Of a DNA stretch of 12,426 bases, positions 1 through 8,966 are shown piece after piece. The translations under genes were made by a program, and so were the position numbers. The DNA is from Gammaproteobacteria bacterium (lineage in GTDB: Bacteria; Pseudomonadota; Gammaproteobacteria; S144-34): NCBI GenBank assembly GCA_015487895.1, contig WFOW01000182.1, positions 1 to 12,426 of the forward strand. Reading direction: 5' to 3'. Under the pieces are notes generated by a model that saw only the letters and a list, made by a program, of their open reading frames with translations, was not told the DNA's origin and did not search any database. The number at the start of each line of letters is the position of its first letter. Within the stretch, counting starts at the first letter, position 1.

Positions 1-802
1 CTCCTCATCCGCCACAACGGCGCCATCGCCAAGCGGCTCTTCCCGCGCAGCTACGTCGGAAGGCGCGAGGCCAGCAGGCGCGCCATCGCCGAGGCGGCAC
101 GGGACCTCAGGGGCCATGTCATCGTGTGCGGCTTCGGGCGCGTGGGCCAGAACGTCGCCCGCTTCCTCGAGCGCGAGGGCTTCGCCTACTTCGCCCTCGA
201 CCTCGACCCCGACCGCGTGCAGGAGGCGCGCGAGGCGGTCGAGCCCCGCCGCCGTCGTCGTCACCTACGACGACCCGCCCGCGGCGCTGCGCGTGGTGCG
301 GGCGGTGCGCAAGCTCCAGCCTGCGCTGCCGGTGCTGGTGCGCACGCGCGACGACGCCGACCTCGAGCGCCTCCAGGCGGCCGGCGCCACCGAGGTGGTG
401 CCGGAGACGCTGGAGGCGAGCCTGATGCTGGTCTCGCACCTGCTGCTGCTGCTCGGCGTGCCGGTCTCGCGCGTGGTGCGGCGCGTGCGTGCCGTCCGCG
501 AGGACCGCTACCGCCTGCTGCGCAGCTTCTTCCACGGCCAGGAGCCCGAGCCCATCGACACCGGCGCCTTCCGCGAGCGGCTGCACGCGGTGCCGCTGCC
601 GGAGGGCGCGCACGCCGTGGGCCGGCGCCTGCGCGAGCTCGCCCTCGACAAGGCGGGGGTTGAGGTGGCGGCCATCCGCCGCGGCGAGCGCCGCGGCCCG
701 CCGCCGCGCGGCGACACGCGCCTCGAGGCCGGCGACGTCGTCGTCCTCTACGGCGCCCCCGAGGAGCTCGAGCGCGCCGAGGCGCTCCTGCTCAAGGGCT
801 GA
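1..802 (+). pseudogene. Kef-type K+:H+ antiporter, 3' part, broken by an internal deletion/frameshift
   Basis: This is the C-terminal cytoplasmic part of a CPA2 (KefB/KefC-like) potassium:proton antiporter; the membrane domain lies off the left edge. The first frame (from base 1) reads through the start of an RCK/TrkA-N Rossmann fold: HVIVCGFGRVGQN is the GxGxxG dinucleotide-binding motif and ALDLDPDRV contains the acidic end of beta-2. Homology leaves this frame near base 246 and resumes in the next frame at about 248 with AAVVVTYDDPPAALRVVR, then RTRDDADLERLQAAGATEVV and a full RCK-C (TrkA-C) domain up to the TGA at 800-802. About 20 residues normally found between these blocks (the beta-3 GDA segment) are missing, so the lesion looks like a deletion of roughly 62 bases, not a single-base error. 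Translation without frame correction would stop at 661-663. It could be a true pseudogene, a strain-specific deletion or an assembly fault. Confidence 0.8.
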
Positions 803-804
803 CG

Positions 805-3531
<2,727 letters not shown>

Positions 3532-3537
<6 letters not shown>

Positions 3538-3589
3538 TCCGCTTCGCATTTCCGCACCCCGTCGGGGCCGGGTGCGGAACGGATCACGG
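3532..3589 (+). repeat. Bulged inverted repeat spanning the ATPase stop codon
   Basis: Two consecutive perfect arms on the left, CCGTGATCCG (3532-3541) and TTCCGCACCC (3550-3559), pair with one continuous right arm (3570-3579 GGGTGCGGAA, then 3580-3589 CGGATCACGG). This gives 20 base pairs interrupted only by an 8-base bulge (3542-3549) and closed by a 10-base loop. The ATPase stop codon TGA (3535-3537) lies in the outer arm. There is no T-run after it, so it is not a standard intrinsic terminator. It could stabilise the 3' end of the ATPase mRNA, block Rho or exonuclease, or be a repeated extragenic element; the sequence does not decide. Confidence 0.6.
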
Positions 3590-3692
3590 AATCGCCTCCG
3601 TGCCTGCTGCAGGCTGAGGCCACGCTGGCGTCCGCTCCAATGGGCGCGGCGCGCCCGCCGCACCGCGGCCCAGGGCCGAGAGGGACAGAGCC

Positions 3693-5981
3693 ATGCACGA
3701 GCGCAAGGTCATTCCGCTGGACGGCGCCGAGCCGCGGCGCGCGGCCCGGCAGCCGCACGCCGCCACCGTGGTCGGCAGGCTGCGCGAGCAGGCGCGCGGG
3801 CAGCTTCGCGAGCTGGTGCGCGGCATGTTCGACAGCGTCGACGACGCCCTCTTCGACCTCGCCGAGAAGGCCGAGAGCAACGCCCAGCAGAGCGCCTACT
3901 TCGACGCCATGCGGGCGGTGCGCCTCGCCCGCGCCGAGATGGAGCGGCGCTTCCTCGACGCGGTCGCCACGGGCTTCGACCTGCTGCTGACGGGCGCGCC
4001 GCGCACGCCGGCCGCGGCGCAGGAAGGCTCGCTCAGCCTCGTCGACGAGGAGGAGGTCGAGGAGTCGGTGGCCATCGCCGGCATGGTCGACAAGGCCGAG
4101 GCGCGCTACCGCGGCGAGCTCCACGCCCTGCGCGAGCGCTTCCAGGCGCTCCTGGGGCGCCGCCGCGTGGATCCCGACGAGATGCCGCTCGCCCCGCGCC
4201 GCCTGTGCGAGGCCTTCCGCGAGGCGAGCGAGAGCATGGACGTGGAGCTGCGCGTGCGGCTCATCGTCCTCAAGCTCTTCGACCGCTTCGTGGTCTCCGA
4301 GCTCGGCACGCTCTACCAGGAGGCCAACCGGCTGCTCGTGGCCGCGGGCGTGCTGCCGGACCTGCGCGTGCGGGCACGCACCTACCCCGCCACGCGCGGC
4401 CGGGTGGCACCCACCTCGGCGAGGCCCGGCCCCTCGGTGGAGCTGCCGGCGGAGGTGGGCGAGGGCACGGCCTCGGACGCGGCGCTGTTCGAGACGCTGC
4501 TCGCCCTCATCGGACGGCGCAAGGAGGGCGCGGTGCCCGCCGGCGGCAGCTACTGGGGCACCACGGAGGTCGTCGGCGCCCTCGACGCGCTGCAGCGCTC
4601 GGCCGAGGCCGCCGTCGAGGGCGACGTCAAGGAGGCGCTGGTCGAGCAGATCCGCCGCATCCACCCCGCGAGCGGTGCGGCGGCGATCAACCGCGTCGAT
4701 GACGACGTCATCGACATGATCGGGATGCTGTTCGACTTCATCCTCGACGACCGCAACCTGCCGGAGCCGATGAAGGCCCTCATCGGCCGGCTGCAGATCC
4801 CGATCCTCAAGGTCGCCATCCTCGACAAGGGCTTCTTCTCCCAGAAGGGCCATCCGGCGCGCCGGCTGCTCAACACGCTCGCCCAGGCGGCGCTCGGCTG
4901 GGACGAGCGCGCCGACCGCGGCCCCGGCAGCCTCTACGCCAAGATCGAGGAGACGGTCAACCGCGTCCTCACCGAGTTCGGCGAGGACGTGGGCCTGTTC
5001 GAGACGCTGCTCGAGGACTTCGAGGCCTACCTGGAGGCCGAGGAGCGCCACTTCGCCCTGGTCGAGGAGCGCATCCGCCAGGCCTCCGAGGGGCGCGAGC
5101 GGCTCGAGATCGCGCGCGCCCGCGCCGCCGAGGCCATCGCCGAGGCCATCGCCGGCCGCCCCCTGCCGCCGGTGGCGCGGCGCCTGCTCGAAGGGCCGTG
5201 GCACAACGTGCTGGTGATGATCGCCCTGCGCGAGGGCGAGGGCTCGGAGCGCTGGCTGCAGGCGGTGGAGGTCGCGCAGCGCCTCGTCTGGAGCGTGCAG
5301 CCGGGCAGCGCCGCCGACCGCGCCGCCTACGCGCGCGCCGTGGCCCCGCTGGTCGGCGAGCTCCGCGCGGGCTTCTCGCTCGTCTCGCTGCACGAGGACG
5401 AGGCGCAGGCCTACCTCGCCGAGCTCGAGGCCTGCCACATCGCCGTCCTGCGCGGCCGCCCCCTGCCGGGCACGGAAGAGGCCGCAGCGCGCGCGAGCGA
5501 AGAGAAAGGCGGCCAGGACGGGCAGGCCCCGCAGGAGCCGCGCCTCGCCGTGCCCGAGATCCCGCCGGAGGAGGAGACGGCGGAGACGGCGCCGCGCGCC
5601 GAGGCCCTGCCGGAGGAGCGCCTCGGCGAGGACGGCATCGTCGAGGAGATCGTGCTCGCCGCCGAGGGCGCGGCCGGCCTGCCGGATCCGGCCGCGCGCG
5701 ACGAGCACGTCGAGCGCCTCGAGCGCGTCGAGGTCGGCACCTGGTTCGAGCTCCCGGACGAGGAGGGCGGGCGCGTGCGCGCCAAGCTCTCCTGGCGCAG
5801 CCCCGTCACCGACCGCATGGTCTTCGTCAACCGCAAGGGCGCCAAGGTGGCCGAGAGGACCCTCCACGGGCTGGCGGCGGAGCTGCGGCGCGGGGACGCG
5901 CGCATCCTCGAGGACGTGCCGCTCTTCGACCGCGCCATGAACGCCGCCGTGGAGGCGCTCAAGCGCCACCTCACGGCCTGA
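3693..5981 (+). CDS. DUF1631 family protein
   Basis: This 762-residue protein belongs to the DUF1631 family, whose function is not established. Recognisable family blocks are MFDSVDDALFDLAEKAES (from residue 45), the following AMRAVRLARAEMERRFLDAV helix, and VDDDVIDMIGMLFDFILDDR (from 335) with LQIPILKVAILDKGFF after it. Residues 1 to about 590 look almost wholly helical with no signal peptide or membrane segment, so the protein is probably cytoplasmic. An acidic, Pro/Glu/Ala-rich linker (about 594-660) leads to a small C-terminal module (about 680-762) with TWFELPDE, AKLSWRSPVTDRMVFVNRKG and a closing helix; this tail looks beta-rich and self-contained. The ATG is preceded by a purine-rich GAGAGGGA at a plausible distance. 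The gene stands alone between a hairpin and a terminator, so context gives no functional clue. Confidence 0.9.
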   Translation: MHERKVIPLDGAEPRRAARQPHAATVVGRLREQARGQLRELVRGMFDSVDDALFDLAEKAESNAQQSAYFDAMRAVRLARAEMERRFLDAVATGFDLLLTGAPRTPAAAQEGSLSLVDEEEVEESVAIAGMVDKAEARYRGELHALRERFQALLGRRRVDPDEMPLAPRRLCEAFREASESMDVELRVRLIVLKLFDRFVVSELGTLYQEANRLLVAAGVLPDLRVRARTYPATRGRVAPTSARPGPSVELPAEVGEGTASDAALFETLLALIGRRKEGAVPAGGSYWGTTEVVGALDALQRSAEAAVEGDVKEALVEQIRRIHPASGAAAINRVDDDVIDMIGMLFDFILDDRNLPEPMKALIGRLQIPILKVAILDKGFFSQKGHPARRLLNTLAQAALGWDERADRGPGSLYAKIEETVNRVLTEFGEDVGLFETLLEDFEAYLEAEERHFALVEERIRQASEGRERLEIARARAAEAIAEAIAGRPLPPVARRLLEGPWHNVLVMIALREGEGSERWLQAVEVAQRLVWSVQPGSAADRAAYARAVAPLVGELRAGFSLVSLHEDEAQAYLAELEACHIAVLRGRPLPGTEEAAARASEEKGGQDGQAPQEPRLAVPEIPPEEETAETAPRAEALPEERLGEDGIVEEIVLAAEGAAGLPDPAARDEHVERLERVEVGTWFELPDEEGGRVRAKLSWRSPVTDRMVFVNRKGAKVAERTLHGLAAELRRGDARILEDVPLFDRAMNAAVEALKRHLTA

Positions 5982-6040
5982 TCGCAGCACGACGAGCCCC
6001 CGCAGAAAGGGGCCGTCCCTCTCCTCTCCCCCCGTGTCTT

Positions 6041-6070
6041 GGCCCGGCCCCGGCCGGGCCGTTTCCTTTT
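6041..6070 (+). terminator. Probable intrinsic terminator after the DUF1631 gene
   Basis: GGCCCGGCC and GGCCGGGCC form a perfect 9-base-pair inverted repeat (in practice 8 pairs with a 4-base loop), followed at once by GTTTCCTTTT (6061-6070), the only T-rich stretch in the area. A weaker GCCCC/GGGGC hairpin sits upstream at 5996-6013. The position, about 60 bases after the DUF1631 stop and before the symporter, fits the end of a transcript. Confidence 0.65.
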
Positions 6071-6079
6071 GGGCCCGCC

Positions 6080-6109
6080 TTGCCCCGCCCCCGCGCGCTC
6101 GGCTAGCTT
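6080..6109 (+). promoter_or_regulatory. Putative sigma70-type promoter for the symporter-nadC unit
   Basis: TTGCCC (6080-6085), an 18-base spacer and TAGCTT (6104-6109) resemble -35 and -10 elements. The -10 ends 8 bases before the ATG at 6118, so the transcript would begin almost at the start codon. It follows directly after the terminator at 6041-6070, as expected for a new transcription unit. Both hexamers are only partial matches. Confidence 0.4.
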
Positions 6110-6117
6110 AGGCGGCC

Positions 6118-7488
6118 ATGCACGAGTTCCTGGCGTGGCTCACGGAGCGCACGGGCGAGATCGCCGGCGCCCTCTGGTCCAGCCCCCTCACGCTCGGCGT
6201 CCTGCTGCTCACGGGCCTCTATCTGACCGTGCGCCTGCGGCTCGTGCAGGTGCGCGGCTTCCGCCATGCGCTCGCCCTGCTCTCGGGCCGCTACAGCAGC
6301 CACCGCGACGTCGGCGAAGTCTCCCACTTCCAGGCGCTCAGCACGGCGCTCTCGGCGACCGTCGGCACCGGCAACATCGCGGGTGTGGCCACGGCCATCG
6401 CCTTCGGCGGGCCCGGGGCGCTGTTCTGGATGTGGGTGACGGCGGCCATCGGCATGGCGACCAAGTTCGCCGAGTGCTCGCTGGCGCTGCGCTTCCGCGA
6501 GGTCTCGCCCGGGGGCGAGATCGCCGGCGGGCCCATGTACACCCTGGCGCGCGGCGCGGGGCGGCCCTGGCTCGCACGGGCCTTCGCGCTCTTCGCCATG
6601 ATCACGGCCTTCGGCATCGGCAACATGGTGCAGGCCAACTCCGTCGTCGACGGCCTGCGCTACGTCATGCCGGCGCTGGAGGGCCACGGCGGCGCCGTGG
6701 GGCTGGCGCTGGCCGCGCTCGTCGGGCTCGTCATCATCGGCGGCGTGCGCCGCATCGCCCGCGTGGCTAGCATGCTCGTGCCCTTCATGGCCGCGCTCTA
6801 TCTCGCCGGGGCCGTCATCGTGGTCGCCAACCACCTGCCGGAGGTGCCGGCCGCCCTCGCCACCATCGTGCAGCACGCCCTCAATCCCTGGGCCGTGGGC
6901 GGCGCGGCCGTGGGCGAGGCCATCCGCTGGGGCGTGGCGCGGGGGCTGTTCTCGAACGAGGCGGGGCTCGGCTCCTCGCCCATGGCGCACGCGGCGGCAC
7001 GCACCAGCGAGCCCGTGCGCGAGGGGCTCGTGGCCATGATGGAGCCCTTCATCGACACGCTGGTGATCTGCACCATGACGGGGCTGGCCATCGTCGTCAC
7101 GGGCGCCTGGCAGACCCCGGACGAGAGCCTCAAGGGCGCGGCGCTCACGGCGCACGCCTTCAGCCTGGTGCTCGGTCCGGCGGGCGGCTGGATCGTCGGC
7201 CTGGGGCTGGTGCTCTTCGCCTACTCGACCACCATCGCCTGGTCCTACTACGGCGACCGCGCCGCGCGCTTCCTCCTCGGGCCGCGGGCGGTGATGCCCT
7301 ACCGGGTGATCTACACACTGGTGGTGGTCGTCGGCGCGGCCGTGCCGCTCAAGCTCGTCTGGAACCTCGCCGACATCGCCAACCTGTTCATGGCCCTTCC
7401 CAACCTGATCTCGCTGTGGCTGCTCGCGGACCTCGTCGCGCGCATGGAGCGCGACTACTTCGCGCGGCCGCAACGGCCGGCGCCCTGA
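6118..7488 (+). CDS. Sodium:alanine/glycine symporter, AGCS family
   Basis: This 456-residue inner-membrane protein of the AGCS family couples uptake of alanine or glycine to sodium (or proton) entry. Diagnostic motifs are GTGNIAG (83-89, unwound substrate-binding helix), GPGALFWMWVTAAIGMATKF (from 98, the family signature), GGPMYTL (from 137) and SNEAGLGSSPMAHAAA (from 279). About ten to eleven membrane helices can be drawn and the length is normal for the family, so it looks intact. The ATG was chosen because MHEFLAWLTERTGEIAG matches the usual short N-terminus; there is no strong Shine-Dalgarno sequence, in keeping with a near-leaderless transcript. nadC starts 2 bases after the stop, implying co-transcription. 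Substrate preference between alanine, glycine and their D-forms cannot be read from the sequence. Confidence 0.93.
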   Translation: MHEFLAWLTERTGEIAGALWSSPLTLGVLLLTGLYLTVRLRLVQVRGFRHALALLSGRYSSHRDVGEVSHFQALSTALSATVGTGNIAGVATAIAFGGPGALFWMWVTAAIGMATKFAECSLALRFREVSPGGEIAGGPMYTLARGAGRPWLARAFALFAMITAFGIGNMVQANSVVDGLRYVMPALEGHGGAVGLALAALVGLVIIGGVRRIARVASMLVPFMAALYLAGAVIVVANHLPEVPAALATIVQHALNPWAVGGAAVGEAIRWGVARGLFSNEAGLGSSPMAHAAARTSEPVREGLVAMMEPFIDTLVICTMTGLAIVVTGAWQTPDESLKGAALTAHAFSLVLGPAGGWIVGLGLVLFAYSTTIAWSYYGDRAARFLLGPRAVMPYRVIYTLVVVVGAAVPLKLVWNLADIANLFMALPNLISLWLLADLVARMERDYFARPQRPAP

Positions 7489-7490
7489 CC

Positions 7491-8333
7491 ATGGCCGCGC
7501 CCACGCCGCCGCCCACCGTCGCCGAGGACGTGCGCCGTGCCCTCGCCGAGGACGTGGGCCCGGGCGACCTCACCGCCGCGCTGGTGCCCGCCGGCCGGCG
7601 CGCGCGCGCCGTGCTGCTCGCGCGCGAGGCGGGCGTGCTCGCCGGCGCCCCCTGGCTCGAGGAGACCTTCCGCCAGGCCGCCCCGGGCACCCGCGTCGAC
7701 TGGCTCGTGGCCGAGGGCGCGGCCTTCGCGGCCGGCGCCGTGCTCGCGCGCATCGAGGGGCCCGCGCGCGGCATGCTCACCGCCGAGCGCACGGCGCTCA
7801 ACTTCGTGCAGCTCCTGAGCGGCACGGCGACGCTGGCGCGCCGCTACGTGGAGGCCGTCGCGGGCACGCGCGCGCGCATCCTCGACACGCGCAAGACCGT
7901 GCCGGGCCTGCGCGCGGCCCAGAAGTACGCCGTGCGCTGCGGCGGCGCCCACAACCACCGCATGGGGCTCCACGACGCGGTCCTCGTCAAGGAGAACCAC
8001 ATCGCCGCCGCCGGCTCCATCGCCGCGGCGGTCGAGGCCGCGCGGCGGCTGGCGCCGCAGGCGCCGCTCCAGGTGGAGGTCGAGGACCTCGCCGGCCTCG
8101 AGGAGGCGCTCGCCGCCGGCGCCCCCGCGATCCTGCTCGACAACTTCGACCTCGCCACCCTGCGCGAGGCCGTGCGCCGCGCCGCCGGCCGCGCCGAGCT
8201 CGAGGCCTCGGGCGGCATCACCCTCGAGAACGTGCGCGCCGTCGCCGAGACCGGCGTCGACCGCATCTCGGTCGGGGCGCTCACCAAGGACGTGCGCGCC
8301 CTCGACCTCTCGCTGCGCTTCGAGCCCCCCTGA
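7491..8333 (+). CDS. nadC: Quinolinate phosphoribosyltransferase (carboxylating), NAD biosynthesis
   Basis: NadC converts quinolinate and PRPP to nicotinate mononucleotide, CO2 and pyrophosphate in de novo NAD synthesis, as a cytoplasmic dimer. The 280-residue product has the usual length (E. coli 297). Active-site residues line up with the known E. coli set at a constant offset of five: Arg100 in ERTALNF, Arg134/Lys135 in DTRKTVPGLR, His156 in GGAHNHRMGLHDA, Lys167 in VLVKENHI, Glu196 in VEVEDL and Asp217 in ILLDNFD. The C-terminal EASGGITLENVRAVAETGVD and DRISVGALTK blocks are present. I chose the ATG at 7491, giving MAAPTPPPTVAEDVRRALAE, because the frame further upstream overlaps the symporter and has no family similarity. 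It lies 2 bases after the symporter stop and is probably translated by coupling. Confidence 0.96.
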   Translation: MAAPTPPPTVAEDVRRALAEDVGPGDLTAALVPAGRRARAVLLAREAGVLAGAPWLEETFRQAAPGTRVDWLVAEGAAFAAGAVLARIEGPARGMLTAERTALNFVQLLSGTATLARRYVEAVAGTRARILDTRKTVPGLRAAQKYAVRCGGAHNHRMGLHDAVLVKENHIAAAGSIAAAVEAARRLAPQAPLQVEVEDLAGLEEALAAGAPAILLDNFDLATLREAVRRAAGRAELEASGGITLENVRAVAETGVDRISVGALTKDVRALDLSLRFEPP

Positions 8334-8359
8334 GCCCCGGGCAGCGGACGCCAGGCCTA

Positions 8360-8425
8360 GGCATCAGATCCAGGACCGCCTCCCGGCAACGGGTCGCTTC
8401 CCCGGCAGACCTGATCTAGGATGCC
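8360..8425. repeat. Imperfect inverted repeat between nadC and the dehydrogenase genes
   Basis: GGCATC (8360-8365), AGATC (8366-8370) and AGG (8372-8374) pair with GATGCC (8420-8425), GATCT (8413-8417) and CCT (8410-8412), with a 2-base bulge (8418-8419) and one bulged C (8371). Inside lies CCCG-GCAA-CGGG (8382-8393), a small stem with a GNRA-type tetraloop. The right arm covers the -10-like TAGGAT and reaches to within 5 bases of the ATG at 8430. It could be an operator, an attenuator for read-through from nadC, or chance in GC-rich DNA. Confidence 0.4.
8417..8422 (+). promoter_or_regulatory. -10-like element for the dehydrogenase gene pair
   Basis: TAGGAT keeps the TA...AT positions of the -10 consensus and ends 7 bases before the ATG at 8430. 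No good -35 hexamer is visible at 16-18 bases upstream. The spacing matches two other genes in the window and supports 8430, not 8421, as the start codon. Confidence 0.35.
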
Positions 8426-8429
8426 CCGC

Positions 8430-8966
8430 ATGAGGCTGACGCGCCGCGCCTGGCTCGCGCTCTCCGGAATCACCCTTGCGGGCGCCGGGGGCGCACTGGG
8501 CTGGTGGCGGAGGCGCACCGAGCGGGCCGCCGCACGGGCGGACCCGTCCTTTGTCGCGGCGCTGGTCGACACCCTGGTGCCGGACGACGGCGCCGCCCCC
8601 GGAGCGCTGCGCCTCGGGATCGACCGCCGGGTCCTCGAGCGTGCCGCCCGCCACCGCGGCTTCGCCCGCGCGCTCGCGCGCGTGCATGCGGCGGTGGTGC
8701 GCGCGGGCGGAGCCGGTTTCGCGCAGGCGAGCCTCGAACGGCGCACCGCGCTTCTCGCCCGTGCAGTGGAAGGCGAGGATGTCCCGCGCCGTGTGCGCAG
8801 GGCCTTCCTCCACGTGCGCGACTTCGTCATGCTGCGCTTCTACACCGACCGCCGAAGCTGGCCGTCGGTCGGATACGTGGGCCCCCCGCAGCCGCGGGGC
8901 TATCCCGGCTACACCGAGCCGCCCCGCGCGGCAGAGCGGACCCGTGGCTGCCCGCGGCGCGCCTGA
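8430..8966 (+). CDS. Tat-exported small subunit of FAD-linked dehydrogenase (gluconate 2-dehydrogenase subunit 3 family)
   Basis: This 178-residue protein is the small accessory subunit that accompanies GMC-type membrane dehydrogenases; in such complexes it helps the flavoprotein mature and carries it through the Tat pathway. The N-terminus MRLTRRAWLALSG has a twin-arginine motif (TRRAWLAL) followed by a hydrophobic Gly/Ala/Leu stretch. The body has the family blocks FVAALVDTLVPDDGAAPGAL, then RRAFLHVRDFVMLRFYTD and a C-terminal SWPSVGYVGPPQPRGYPGY. Two ATGs are possible (8421 and 8430). I prefer 8430 because it gives a normal Tat n-region and sits 7 bases from a -10-like TAGGAT. The gene overlaps the flavoprotein gene by 23 bases, showing translational coupling. 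Confidence 0.85.
   Translation: MRLTRRAWLALSGITLAGAGGALGWWRRRTERAAARADPSFVAALVDTLVPDDGAAPGALRLGIDRRVLERAARHRGFARALARVHAAVVRAGGAGFAQASLERRTALLARAVEGEDVPRRVRRAFLHVRDFVMLRFYTDRRSWPSVGYVGPPQPRGYPGYTEPPRAAERTRGCPRRA

Noticed and set aside
7416..7490. Upstream start for nadC at 7416
   Set aside because: It overlaps the symporter coding sequence and adds a low-complexity segment absent from NadC; ATG 7491 gives the usual N-terminus and a 2-base gap.
8476..8943. N-terminal extension of the GMC flavoprotein from an ATG at 8476
   Set aside because: The extension lies over the small-subunit gene in another frame and has no flavoprotein similarity; the FAD-binding motif begins right after GTG 8944.
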